Part shown: positions 36,295-47,638 of the stretch, piece by piece
Position numbering within the stretch: the first letter of the stretch is position 1
How the letters are laid out: each line of letters starts with the position of its first letter
NCBI GenBank assembly: GCA_001792895.1
Contig: MARA01000001.1
Location: forward strand, 868,001 to 932,000
Reading direction: 5' to 3'
Source: Lentinus brumalis
Lineage: Eukaryota; Basidiomycota; Agaricomycetes; Polyporales; Polyporaceae
DNA length: 64,000 nt
Notes under the pieces: generated by a model
Databases searched by the model: none
Seen by the model: the letters and a program-made list of their open reading frames with translations, nothing else
Told to the model about the DNA's origin: nothing
Program-made: the position numbers and the translations under genes

Positions 36295-38662
36295 TCAGTC
36301 GTTGTAGCCCTTGGGGCGGTTCGTGTTGGCGGGCGCGTCGGCCGCGATGCCCTGCTTCGCCCAGATGTCGCGCTGCCAGTCCTTGGCGACGCGGCCGGTC
36401 TGCGCCTCGAAGTCGGCGACGGACGTGGGGCGCTCGCCGTGCGGGGTCGCGCGCAGCGCGTGCCGCGTGTGCGGGAAGAAGTCGAACGTCGCGGAGTGCG
36501 TTACGATCTGGGGGAGGAGGACGCGTGTGTCAGTGATCGGGTGTCAGCGAAGAGAGGCGAGATTGAGGACAAGGGGGAAGGGAGTGGTGAAGGGGTATCG
36601 TATCGAGATGGGAGGTGAGATGGGGGCGAGATGGGAGATGGGATGGGAGCCGGGAAAGATGCAGATGGGGGAGATGGGGATGTGCTCCCGAGGGTGGGAA
36701 GGATTGGAGATGGACAGGTGGACAGATGCGTATGAGACCGGCGTGCGACAGGGAAGGGGGCGCAAAGGTAACGGGGAGCCGAGGCGAAAGCGGCCAGAAG
36801 CGAAGGGAAGTAGAGCGTAGAAAGAAGAGAGAAGAGGCAATCGGACGACCGTCACGAGCAGAAGGGGACTTGTCAAGCAAACTGCGTGCAGTCATGCAGC
36901 AGGGAACACGCGTCAGACGAGAACTCACCCTGTTGTCCCAGAAGGCGATTGAGTTCACCTCCCAGTGGAAGCGGACTTGGTAGTCGGGGTTTTCGCTGAC
37001 AAAGTGCACTGGGTCAGCGGCGTCCGGCGTACACGAAGCTTTGCGAGGAATAGCGACATTCTCGGCCGTGGCACGAAGGGAATGCGCGACCAGATCGGTG
37101 GGAGGGACTTGGACGGCCCTAATGCCTGCCGGTGCCATCTCGACTGGTCCCCGATGACGGGTACAGTATCCCTCCACGAGGGTCCCAGTCGGCGGTAGTT
37201 GGACGGTTCTCGCATTGAATGCGGGTTTTGGCAGCCCCCGTCACGGCCGGAGCGAACCTTCCACCGCCCTGGTACACGTCCGCGAAGAGAAGAGGCACTC
37301 ACGCGAGCTGATGGAAGAGCAGGCTAAGGATAGCGTCGCTCTCCGCCTTGGGCACACCAACGATGCGACGCGTGAAACCTGCCGAGACGTGTCAGAGATA
37401 CGTCATCCGCCATCGGTGTCACAATCGACACAAGGAAGAGGAGGGGGACACGCACCTGGGTTGACGTAGATGCTCTTGTAGCCGGTGACGGGGTGCACGC
37501 GCACGACAGGGTGGACAGTTTCGACGGGCTCGCGGCGGACAGTCTGTCCCGCAGCACGCGCACCGTCTGCCTGGGCGACAGCGCTGTGCACGGCCGTGAG
37601 GCCCTCGAGGTACTTCTGGAAGCCAGGACTGAAGGACGAGTACAGTGCGTAGCTAGTGCGGGGATGGGGTTAGCACACGTGCTTGGCGCGTGACACCGTG
37701 TATATGCGCCTCACCCGGAGCTCCAGAGTGTGTCGCCGCCGTACGGAGGGCCCGTGATCACCTTGAGAGAGGTCGTGCTTGGGGGCTGGAGCTCATAGGA
37801 CACGTCCGAGTGCCAGAGGTCGATCTTGGAGAACGCGCTAGGGTCAGGCCGGCGAGAGCCGTCGTTGTAGACGACTGTGCGACAGGGCTGCGTCAGCATC
37901 CTCCATTGCATCCGCACCAGGATGCTCCGGGGAACTCACTGTGCACTTCCTCGAGGCCGGGCTCCCGTGGCACGCCGGTCGTCGCGTGCTTGTGGAGGCG
38001 GCCAAAGTGGCGCGCGAGCTCGAGCTGTTCGTGGACGTTGATCTCCTGATCGCGGAAGACTGCAGCGTGTCGAGTCGATCTGTCAATAACACGTTACTCC
38101 AGGATGAACAGTCTACTTACAAACAACACCGCGCTCAGCGACGAGCAACGCCCTGCAGATCGCAACACATGTCGGTCACAGGCAAGCCATGATGAGGATC
38201 TGCGACACCGCAGCATTGTGGAAACGAGATACGCACAGCTCATCCTTCTGAGAGTCCGAGAGCTGGCGGAGGTCGATGCCCGAGAGCTCGGTGCCGATCG
38301 CAGGCGTGTAGTGGGTGACCTTCGACGCCGCGGACAAGAGGCTCTTCTTCTCCGGATCGGCCCTGAGCCCAACGTCCGTCACAGGGAACTCCGTGAGGGG
38401 CTCCCACTTGACATTCGGCCAGGACGGCTGCGACGCAAAGAGATCAAGTCGGTCTCAGAGCATCGCGGAGATCGCAGAAGCCGGGAGGGCGTACCTTGTA
38501 CTTCGCGAACGCGTAGTCGGAGTCGTCCTTGTCGTTCGACTCCGGCGGTGAGTAGAAGGGGTTGAACAGCTGTTCCGCGACCGCCTTCGCGGCCTTCACG
38601 GGACCGGTGGAAGCGCCGTTCGTGGCGGGAGCCTGGGTTTCGTTCGTCGCGACGGGAGCCAT
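36295..38662 (-). CDS. TauD/TfdA alpha-ketoglutarate dioxygenase
   Basis: Fe(II)/2-oxoglutarate dioxygenase, sulfonate/taurine type. In order from the start (ATG at 38662): MAPVATNETQAPATNG, FPVTDVGLRADPEKKSLLSA, HYTPAIGTELSGIDLRQLSD, FRDQEINVHEQLELARHFGR, the Fe-binding H-x-D in KIDLWHSDVSYE, GGDTLW, TGYKSIYVNPG, FTRRIVGV, FHWEVNSIAFWDNR and the distal His in IVTHSATFDFFPHTRHALR, ending NRPKGYND at 36295. About nine exons. It would oxidise an alkylsulfonate to sulfite plus aldehyde, or an unrelated substrate; fungal members (e.g. yeast Jlp1) serve sulfur scavenging. The intron before the last exon (about 36511-36927, 417 nt) is several times longer than the rest and purine-rich. No peroxisomal or secretory signal was seen. 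Confidence 0.9.
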
Positions 38663-40167
38663 TGTTTCTGGAGAGTCTCGCGAGCGGTAGAGCCTGCCGG
38701 GGTGATCGCGACGGATAGAAGACGCGAATGCGGCATCTGTGCATCGAAAGCGCACTTTTATAGTCGTGTGTGTGCTCGGTGCACCGAAGGGCCATTCCTT
38801 GCGCAAACAGAAGGCTGGATGGCGACACGCGCACGTGATCGTGTGCGGAGGGACTCCGTCGTTGCGTGGTGCTCCAGAGGGCGTGCCGCGGGGCTGAGAG
38901 AGACGGCACGACGGTGCCTAGACGTCTCGGAAAGGGAAGGTTGGAGAGATAACGCGCCTCGTAATGGGTGTATGCGTCTTCCGGAGAGATCGCTATCATG
39001 GAGGGCATTGACATGGAAATTGCGTGAGGCTGTCGTGTCTGAGCCCACGAGATGCGACCGATGGGGATATCAAACCATATACACGCCTTTTTCATCCAAA
39101 CTCATCTGGGGGAGATGTCTATCGAGAGCCAAGTGAGCACGGCGCAGGCTTACCAGTACTGCAAGACTCCGAAGAGACATGCCATTCCCAAGGTACTCCC
39201 GATCTGCCCATGACAAATGGCGCAAAGCAACTCCAGTTGCTAAAGTGGTTTCGAACGAGTTTGACGTTCGACTTGCATGCGTTGAAACGTGGATTGTCGC
39301 GCGACACTTTGTACATCAGTGCTTGGTCCGCGCAACATTCTGCGTTGGCTTGATATGCGATGTGCGGCTCTAAAATAAACATATACCTGCAGCTTTCTTC
39401 GCGTCCCTAGGCTGCCTGGAGAGAGCAAAGCATGCGCCATGGTTGCGGATCATACTACGTATGGGGGAAGCAGTTCAAGGCCAAGTCCACGGCGCTAGAG
39501 TCCGGACAGCAGAGCAGGCACAAGCGCTCGTACACTTACTTACTACTGACTTACTGTAGTACATAATGAGCCTCGTACACGATCTTCCTTTCTGTACCGA
39601 ACCATGATCATGTTGTTTCGGAATGGTACTGGTTTTCGACTAGCAGGCCTCAGACTGGTGCACAGTGCCCTGGCCGAATCAGAACCCCTCACTCCAGACC
39701 CAGTACCGTAAGCAATGCATGCATATTATGTACGCAAGAGCCCGGTCGGACTATGGCAGATGACTGTAGTTACTGGACAGAATCGGTGGATCGCAGCAAG
39801 TACTTACATGATGATTCCGTCCATCGCAACACGGGACTGCGGCAGGACCCACCTATTTATCCGTGCAGAAGCACCCGACGTTCAATATCTGACACTAAGT
39901 AACGAACACTCTGCAAAGCATCACCGGCCGGTCGGGAGAAGCCTTATACACTGTAAACAGTAGGTCGAAGCACTCTCAGGGTGCTGGAACATCGTGTGGA
40001 GGCCACAGGTTTCCGACGAGTAAGTACTCTCACTCACTCGCAAACATCGAGACCAGGAGAGCCGAGCTCGAGAGACCACCGCTAAGCGAAGATGCGCAGG
40101 GCCATCCACATAAAAGACAGCAGGATGTGCTCAATGCTGACCAGAGACCTTCTTCTCATCTTTGCAC
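38663..40167. other. Intergenic, no supported gene
   Basis: A 1.5-kb divergent region between the dioxygenase and the PEBP-like gene. Only short frames without motifs. Sequence here is AT-richer than in coding blocks, as expected of promoters. Confidence 0.45.
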
Positions 40168-41131
40168 ATGTTCGCCGCTCTCTTACCCGCTCTCGCCTTT
40201 GCAGTGGCAGCTGCCTTGGCTCAGGACTCAACGGCAGATGTAGCGCAGGCATTCATCCACGCAAACCTTGTTCCTGATGGTCAGTTCCGAGTGACGGCGA
40301 TACGCTGCGTACGACTGACTGCATACTGACACCACTGCTGCAGTACTGCCATCCTTCAACCCAAGCGGGCTCCTGAGCGTGGTCTATACGAACAACGCCA
40401 CTGGGGGCACGATCGACGTCACGCCAGGCAAGAATCTGACCGTGCAAGGTTAGCTGATCACGAGTCCCCAATACACCGCGGCTGACACTCACCTCAAATT
40501 CTCGTCTTCAGACGTACTTCTTCGCCCACAAGTCTCCCTGACCAGCGACAACTCGACGCTCGCGAACGAGACGTTTGTCCTTGTACTTGTTGATCCCGAC
40601 GCGCCAACGCCGCAAAACACCAGTGCGGCGCAGATCAGGCATATCCTCGCGGGTGGCCTGCGTCCTAATGGTTCCTTGGCAGATGGCACCCTGCTAGTGA
40701 ACAGCACCCCCGCCGTGTCCGACTATCTCAACCCCAACCCGCCAGCTGGTTCCGATCCGCACCGGTAAAGCTCAGCCCGTCCTCTAGATCCCTCCTTTAC
40801 TGACGATCTTCGCCTGGTCAGCTACACCGTGCTGCTCTAGGTGCAGCCGGAGAACTTTGACACCGAGATATCGCACTTCGTGAATGCGTCCACCCCCATA
40901 TTCGGCTTCAACGTTTCGGTCTTCGCGCAAGAGCTGGGGCTCGGCATCCAAATTGCGGGGAACTTCTTCTTCGCGGGTCCGGCTTCCAACTCAAGCGCGG
41001 ACCAGAGCTTGGCCTCATCTGGAGCGGCAGCTACCACGCAAAGTCAACCGTCTTCAGGCCTGACGAGCGTGTCGACCAGCTCGATTGGCGTTGGTCTCGT
41101 CATAGCTCTGGTAATAGTCCTTCTAGTCTGA
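40168..41131 (+). pseudogene. Secreted PEBP-like protein gene with in-frame stop
   Basis: Signal peptide MFAALLPALAFAVAAALA (from ATG 40168) followed by a phosphatidylethanolamine-binding-protein fold: VTPGKNLTVQ, FVLVLVDPDAPTPQN (PEBP signature), RHILAGGL and PPAGSDPHRYTVLL. Introns at 40280-40343, about 40450-40511 and about 40769-40820 keep the frame. Directly after TVLL, where the family has Tyr or similar (HRYxxLLY), the sequence is TAG (40838-40840); the same frame then continues with VQPENFDTEISHFVNA to a Ser-rich stalk and a hydrophobic GPI-type tail (VGLVIALVIVLLV) ending 41131. Using the CTCTAG as splice acceptor shifts the frame, so the stop is not removed. The rest is well preserved: a recent nonsense allele, sequencing error or read-through. 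Intact homologues would be cell-surface proteins. Confidence 0.7.
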
Positions 41132-41241
41132 GCGTGGTATCACTTGTACACAGTCAACACCTAGACTGTCCTGATAACTGTTCTTTGAATGAGTCTTCTT
41201 TTCGATGATTGACCAGACGACATGATACGCACCCCTGCACC

Positions 41242-42342
41242 TTACACCTCCATTCTCATAAGCAACAGCTGTTCAAACTGGTCGTCCGCCTTCGGTACGT
41301 CAGTGTCGTATGCCCCTTCACCTGACAGCAACGCTGCATCCTCCTCGGGTATCCTCCATTTCCGGGACTCCATGCGGCGGGTGGCGACAAGGACAAACAT
41401 TTCATCGGCTACATCTCCTGGAGCAAATCTCTCCCATGACTCTTCACGGACGCGAGTGTCCGCAAGAGCGTCGCCGGGAGGCTTTCTTATTCGCACAAGC
41501 ACGGGTGCAAACTCGAACCACAAGCCGAAGGCATTCCAGAAAGGAGTCTCCTTAGCCAGGCTGCGAACTTTGTACGAGATGACGACGGAAGGCGGGTTCC
41601 AAACTTCCTCTGCAGTGTCCGGCAGAGAGGTGAGGTGCAGCAGGGACCGCAGCAAAGGTGCAAGGAGTGCCGGAAAGTAGATCTACCAGAGCAGGATTCG
41701 TCGGCACAAGCAACGAATTCTCACAGCGTCAGAGACATACGAGATCGCTGCACAGTACGTGTGTCAAGCGTCGACCACCGGGCACGAGAAGATTCAGGTC
41801 CTCCAAGATGGCGCTGGAATGCTCCCGCGAGCCCCATGCGAGCGGGAGCACTCGCACTGCGGGACACGACCGAAGGTTCGTCTCGAGCAGCGGGCAGACC
41901 TCCGGCAGATCTGTCGCAACGACGAGATCCAGATCCGGCCTCATCCATCCCGCAACGCGCGCTGCGACGAACCCGGTGCCCGATCCCAGCTCTAGAGCGG
42001 TGATAGGGTGTTCCGCGGTGGGGGTGGCGCGCGTACGTGAGGCCGTTCGTGTAAACGGCGGCGGGTCGAACTCGAGCGTGGGCTCGGAAGACGGATCCAG
42101 GTACGCGAGCATTGCGTGGGATGCTTCCCTGCGTTCGCACAAGACACGAGTCAGCAAGCTTGTCCGTGTATGAACATGTGTATCGAGGAGCAGCTTCACC
42201 ATATACGACCTGCGATTCCATACGTCCGGATGGCGCCCTCCTGAGCGGTCGAATCGAAGCGGGCGTCCGCCTCCGAGGATAGGCTGGCCAGCGGACGAAT
42301 GTCAAGGTCTGCGGGGAAGTTGGGGTCGCCGCCAGAAGACAT
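41242..42342 (-). CDS. Methyltransf_16-family methyltransferase
   Basis: Start ATG 42342 (MSSGGDPNFPADLDI). A short intron (gtgaag...acgcag) joins GIAGRIW to EASHAMLAYLDP, and a second (gtatgt...ggtag) joins VLCSDL to IYFPALLAPLLRSLLHL. The SAM-binding glycine motif ALELGSGTGFVAARVAG, the acidic motif VVATDLPEVCPLLETNL and the (S/T)DLxYF post-II motif identify the family 16 (METTL21/EFM-like) seven-beta-strand methyltransferases, which methylate lysines of translation factors or chaperones. C-terminal SYKVRSLAKETPFWNAFGLW and the AT(R)RME end also fit. Which yeast EFM enzyme it matches cannot be decided here. About 300 aa, cytosolic. It is divergent from the alpha/beta hydrolase, with 273 nt between starts. 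Confidence 0.8.
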
Positions 42343-42615
42343 GTTCTAGTCGGACCCGGGGCTGGTGGTGGTTCACAGGCAAGAAAGAAGGTGAGTGCCC
42401 GCAGGACGAGCGATCTTGAGAAGCAGAGCCAATCGAGATATCCAATTTCAGATTGGCGCCAAATCTAATCTCCACCTTGCGGGGACGTATGAGCGTCTCG
42501 ACTGTCGACTGCTTCAAAGTGAACCACGACAGTGTTGATACCTTTCCTCCGTACTTGAGTTGGAACAGCAGCGAATCAACTATACAGTATACAGCACTAC
42601 GCACACAACTACGAA

Positions 42616-43487
42616 ATGTCGAGGTCGACATCGAGGTCCCGGCGGGATACTGTTCAGCTGCCTTCTGGAACCGTGCTCCAGTATACCCTCTTCCTGGGAT
42701 CGTTCCCGGAGCAACCAACAATAGCGGGAAACAGCAGGAGCGAGCTGAAGAAACTTGCCATATGCTTGCATCCGTGGTCGTGGCTCGGTGGCCGCATGGA
42801 TGACCCGTGAGTGCACCATGATCTGATTTTATACGTACTCACTGTCGACTTCAAGAGTATTGCAATTGCTCACAGAGTCGCTCCTCGAGCGCGGATACGG
42901 TGTGTTGCGCTACAACTCGCGGGGAGTGGGCAAGTCGACCGGCTGGGCGTCATTCACCGGTATCCGGGAGGCTGAAGACCTGAAGGAGCTCGTGCATTGG
43001 GCTCGGACCGAGATGCCTCACCTTAGCTCCCTAGTTCTCGCTGTACGTGGCTTGTCTATACGAACGACGCCCCATTTACATCTCTGTGTAGGGCTACTCT
43101 TATGGATCACTCATCGCTTCCCTCCATCCCGTCCTGGATGACGTCCAGACTTCGCACATCTTCTTGTCGTACCCTATCGGCCCTCGACACTGGCTCACCG
43201 CATTCCACGGCTCGCGCTACACCACCGCCCTAAAATCACTCCTACGCGACCCTCGATCGAACTTGTTGCTCATCTACGGCGATGAGGATGAGTTCACTTC
43301 AGCCGGCAGCTATGACGCATGGGTGGCGGACCTGCAGAAAGACCGCGAGGTAGCGCCTTCTGTCGAGCAGACTCGTCAGTCACCTGGAAAGCTGGAAGTA
43401 GTGAAGGTTGAAGGCGCGTCCCACTTCTGGCGAGAGGAGAATGCGGTCGTTCGCCTTCTCGATACCGTCTGCGCATGGCTTCCATGA
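42616..43487 (+). CDS. Alpha/beta hydrolase, 257 aa
   Basis: Exons 42616-42806, 42856-43042 and 43092-43487 join in phase. Features: LHPWSWLGGRMDDPV (oxyanion-loop region), RYNSRGVGKSTGW, the nucleophile elbow GYSYGS formed across the second intron, LLLIYGDEDEFT carrying the likely catalytic Asp, and VEGASHFWREE with the catalytic His. There is no signal peptide, so it is a cytosolic serine hydrolase of the short CocE/YNL-type group found in most fungi; substrate unknown. It shares a compact divergent promoter with the methyltransferase gene, but a common function is not implied by anything else I can see. Confidence 0.8.
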
Positions 43488-43989
43488 TCATGCGGTGCTC
43501 GGACTCTGTTGGCGAGTCTCTCGCCCCCAGTTCGGTGAGCGAGAATCAGATTACTCGTGCATCATAAACACTTTGACTTACCTCAACCTTTGCAGCACAG
43601 GCGTAGGCCATTGAGGACGCTACTACATCCGCCACACGGGGAGTTGTACTCTATAGGACTCTTCCCCTCGTACGAGGTCGTGTTCCGTTCGCGCCGCGCG
43701 GTTCCTCTGCCATTCGGGACCATCCTGTGAGGTTCACATGCATGCAAGAAGGTCACGATGACGAAGGGCAATTGAATAAGTTAACGAAACAGTAAGGACA
43801 GAATAGCGTGGTCTACCGAGGCAATGATCTACTACCAGGTACTCCTGAGCCTAGATACTGATTACCTACATAATAGATATAGGGAGCTCGGTACTCCGGA
43901 AGAGCTAATAATGACAACAGACAATATACGGATGTAAAAAAGCTCATGGCGAGTCGTGGTGGGAGCATCATCTTCATCTTCCTCGACGC

Positions 43990-45273
43990 CTACACTTCTT
44001 CGTGCGCAAGGTCGTACTTGGACGCGAACTGCATGGAGCCGTTGAGCGTGCCGTCCGTACCGTGCGTCGTCGACAGCTGGAACGTGTCCTGCGGCGTGGG
44101 GCGCGAGCGGAACTTCATGCTCATCTCGGTGCCAGAGCGCGGCCCGCTGGCATTCTGGTACGTCTTCGCTGTCACAGCGCGGCCCATCGCGACACGCAGG
44201 ATGATGATCTCGGGCGAGATGCACTACAATCACACAAGGTGAGCGATGGCACAGTAGAGGGAAATTGGGAGGAAGGGTGACATACCATGATCTGGCTGAG
44301 GACGGGAAGGACGAGGTTCTGCACGTTCGAATTGCGCGCGTACGTGATGATGAAGATGAGACCCGTGACGGCGTACGGCACCGCGGACTCGATGAGCATC
44401 GACGCGATCGAGCTGTACGTCGCGGCGTGCTCGCGACCGATGGCACGCTTTGCGCGCTCACTCATGTAGAACAGGCGGCCGACGAGGAGCAACGTGAGCA
44501 GGATGTTGAGCGCGATGGAGATCGAGAAGTAGGGCAACGAGAACTGGACGGTCGTGTGCGTCCAGAGAGAGGCAGTCGGACGCGAGGCTTGGTAGAGCGT
44601 CAGGATGGACATAGCTATGTAGAGTGAGAATGCGATTGGTTAGTGCGACGTCGCGCAGCTATGGAAGGAGAAGCGCACCTGTCGATCCGAGGAAGACAAG
44701 GCCAGGGAAGATGATGATCAAGTATGTGTTCCACACCACATACGTGCGCCAGAGCTACACCCGTGGTAAGCACTCGTCGATCCATCTATCAAAGAAGGCG
44801 ACTCACCAGAAGGGCATCAGCGAAGAAGTTGGCAACGATGTATCCGGCATTCCCCGCGGTGTTGGTGTCGATGGCGTAGTTGGCGATAAACCACCCCATA
44901 GGGCCTCCCTCGGGGAATGCACGGTTGTTAATGAACATAAGTTGTGTCATGCGCGTGTTGCATGCAAAGTTGACGGTGCCCGTCACGAACATAACAAGAA
45001 CGAAAGCGACGAGGAACCAGTTGTTCTTCGACCCACGCTTGAAGCTGCGAGGGAAGATGTGCCACAGGCACTCCGCGACGACCGCGACGTGAATACCTAT
45101 GAGAAGCAAAGCAAACATCAGGTTTACTGATTCTGAGCGTGACGGGGAGGGACTGGATATGACATACCATATGCGACACCACCCAGGATGGCACCAACCA
45201 GATTGGAGCTCTCTAGCCAGAGGTCGGCGGAGGTCTCGCCTGGGGGAGGGAAGGACGTCTGGGTGTCTGACAT
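43990..45273 (-). CDS. Fungal multi-helix integral membrane protein
   Basis: Start ATG 45273 (MSDTQTSFPPPGETSADLWL), then hydrophobic segments: LVGAILGGVAYG, HVAVVAECLWHIF, WFLVAFVLVMFVTGTVNF, NAGYIVANFFADALL, WRTYVVWNTYLIIIFPGLVF, YFSISIALNILLTLLLVGRL and AVPYAVTGLIFIITYA, followed by CISPEIIILRVAMGRA and a polar C-terminal tail (stop at 43990). About seven helices with a cytosolic-type tail are typical of a large Agaricomycete family of unknown function, distantly receptor-like in topology. Introns lie near 45096-45166, 44760-44807, 44614-44680 and 44225-44284. It is not a recognisable Ste3 pheromone receptor. Confidence 0.75.
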
Positions 45274-46616
45274 GGCGGCGGTGAGTTGAGAGGGCCCGTA
45301 CACAGAAGAACGTGGTGAGTCGACTGGGATGGGGTCGAGCAGCGCTCTATGTCGCCAGACCGTAATACATATAGGTGGAGCACGCATTGATCAGAGGACA
45401 GCCTCAAGGGTTGATGTCTGCAGCTGTCCTCCGCGTGCTGCGAGGCAGGCCAGGGTTTACCCTCTTTCCGACCCGAAGGCCGGGGACTGGCCGGGTCACA
45501 TCAACCGACCGCCGATACAGCGGAAGGTATGCCCGAGCACAAACTTGGTTAGTTGCGCGTTGGTTGCGCGCTGTTCGGCGCCCAGTGAACCGATTGATTC
45601 CGATGTCAGGGTCCTGGCGGAGAGGATCGAGAAATCCACGGACTGTCAGACAAATATCTCAGGTCGGGGAAACAAAGGGGGGATATCGTATGGACCTGTC
45701 AGGGAATGTGTGGGAGCTAGGGCAGCATAACCCGACTTACTAAACGTTTTCGCGCATGCATCAGCGATGGATGATCCCAGGACAGCACATGTTACGTGGG
45801 TTGGTGAGGTCCCATCGAGAGCGACATCAACGCTGATAGGACGCGTCAGCCGGGCGGTTGGTATCTTGTCAAGCAAGGTGGGCACTGGGCCGAGCTGAGA
45901 ATCATCGTGACGTCGCGATAATGATGGTGCGTCGTTCAACGTCCCCTGGAGGTGAGAACTCAGTTCAAGTGGCCAGTATCGAGCTTGATCACTCCAGGGA
46001 GGCACAGGGAGGGAACAGCGGAATCACTCACACAATTGTCGGCGAACCACCGCATGAGCTGGTCCAGGTACTCAAGTTGCGTGACTCTGACAAAATGCGG
46101 AGTACGGACGGGCGTCTGGTCGTTGTCCCATCTTGACTCCGGACCGTCATCGACGTACCACGTTTCATGCTACATGAGCGACAAAATGCTAACAGTCCCG
46201 GTCTAGAATAACGAGAAGTTCAAGTTCGATCACCTCTACCGACCACCGTCTTAGGGAGCAGTCAGACATGACATTTGCAATAGAGCAACGCCGAGAAGAA
46301 ATCGACTACGATTCGGAACAGATTTCCACGGTAATACTTAGAGATGTGTGTGCTCAGGCCTATGAGTATTTCATCTTGAAGTCATCTGGGGTCGTCGTTT
46401 CCAGGTGGTGTGAGATCTGACGCTTCTCGAGTGTGGCAGACAATCCATGATAGGTGATACGGCTCAGCAGTCTTTACAACAACAAGCATTACAACAACAA
46501 GCTACACCATAGTCCGTGGGGGGTATGACAGACATAGGCTGTACCCTAGATTTTTGGTGAGTTGGTGATTGTCCGGGGACCGCTCATGACACGTACTTAC
46601 CGACCTTCGAACCGCT
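45274..46616. other. Intergenic, no supported gene
   Basis: About 1.3 kb between the membrane protein and the small peptide gene. It has only short motif-free frames and a small ACAACA repeat at 46474-46502. The start of the region is the membrane-protein promoter. Confidence 0.45.
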
Positions 46617-46841
46617 CTAGAAGCACGCGTCGGGAAGGAACCCGGCGCTGTCAGAGTCGCGACGCTGCTCGCAACCGGCGGGAGACGGGGTGACAGCTGC
46701 AAGCGTGGAAACGACGTTAGCAGCAGTACGCGACTGTGACCCAGAAGTCAGCGACCCACCATCCTCGAGGCTCACGGCGGGCGCGGCCGTGGCAAGGGCC
46801 AACAAGGAGGCGAGGAAGGCGAATTTGTAGAAAATCTGCAT
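46617..46841 (-). CDS. Small secreted two-Cys peptide, 53 aa (copy A)
   Basis: Exon 1 (46760-46841) encodes a 19-residue signal peptide MQIFYKFAFLASLLALATA plus APAVSLED; a 63-nt phase-1 intron (gtgggt...ttgcag) leads to exon 2 (46617-46696) encoding AVTPSPAGC, EQRRDSDSAGFLPDA and a terminal Cys-Phe. The mature form would be about 34 residues with two cysteines 15 residues apart, so one disulfide is possible. A dibasic RR between the cysteines could be a Kex2-type site. Copy B at 58530 has the same layout: signal of equal length, intron in the same phase before an Ala codon, PxAxC, second Cys followed by Phe and stop. A TATA-like element (TACAAATAG, minus strand near 46940-46948) is about 100 nt upstream. 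A possible 3'-UTR intron (gtaagt) follows the stop. An S33 hydrolase lies next door. Function unknown. Confidence 0.6.
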   Translation of the reverse strand: MQIFYKFAFLASLLALATAAPAVSLEDGGSLTSGSQSRTAANVVSTLAAVTPSPAGCEQRRDSDSAGFLPDACF

Positions 46842-47638
46842 GCTGGCAACGGCTGCTGGTAGCAAGAGCTTCGAGGTGCGAGTTGGAGCTTGGTGTGAGC
46901 GAGTCGGGTGAACCGATGAGTTTCCTCTGCGTTGTCCAGCTATTTGTACCTCGCAGGTCTCGCGGTCGCACACTCCAGTGCAGACAACGTTCCCGATTTG
47001 CTCACCGCATGGCGTTGGACCGGCGAAGGCCATTCGCGGAAAATATTGTCGTCCTTTACTGGTGTTGGGCGGCGGGCCTCCCGTCAAGATGCGATCATGC
47101 GCCGGCACCTTCGCAGTCGAGGTGAGTGTCGTAGTCCATTTGTCACGAGCCCTGAATGGAAATGCCAATGTCTAATCCCGATGACTGACGCATTGCGGGT
47201 GCAGGGTGCCCTGCAAGCGTAACCATCACACCCTTATGCAGCATGTTTCTCTAGGCATATCAGCGATCAACACAACACCACATGTGCCATTCTCACACTG
47301 GACGAATACCTTTATGGGCAAGCCCATAACAATATCACCATGACCCCGGCGAGCGCTACCTGCCCATCGCGTTCTATGTGTAAGGCTACAGTGTATCCTT
47401 ATCCCATCTCGCGTGCTCTCACACGGAGAGTGCTTCGAATCACTGCGGTGACTCGTGAGGAGTTGATCGTCCGATGCGAAGATGGACATCGTTGATGCTG
47501 GGAGATATCGCAGGGTCGGATGCATTCTTCCGGCCAGAGTAGTTCTCCGGGATGCCCTTCTCACGAGTACAGCCAGTCTGTCCAACACTGCACCATACCG
47601 TGCCATACCTGCCCACTTCCTCTCCCCGAGACAACGTT
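46842..47638. promoter_or_regulatory. Divergent promoter of peptide A and hydrolase A
   Basis: A 0.8-kb space between two divergent starts. It holds the TATA-like element of the peptide gene; no conserved operator could be recognised. Frames through it are short and motif-free. Confidence 0.35.

Noticed and set aside
43990..45273. Ste3-type pheromone receptor for the multi-helix protein
   Set aside because: Helix count fits, but none of the Ste3 sequence features I know are visible, and no CaaX pheromone gene is nearby; the peptides ending in Cys-Phe are not CaaX.
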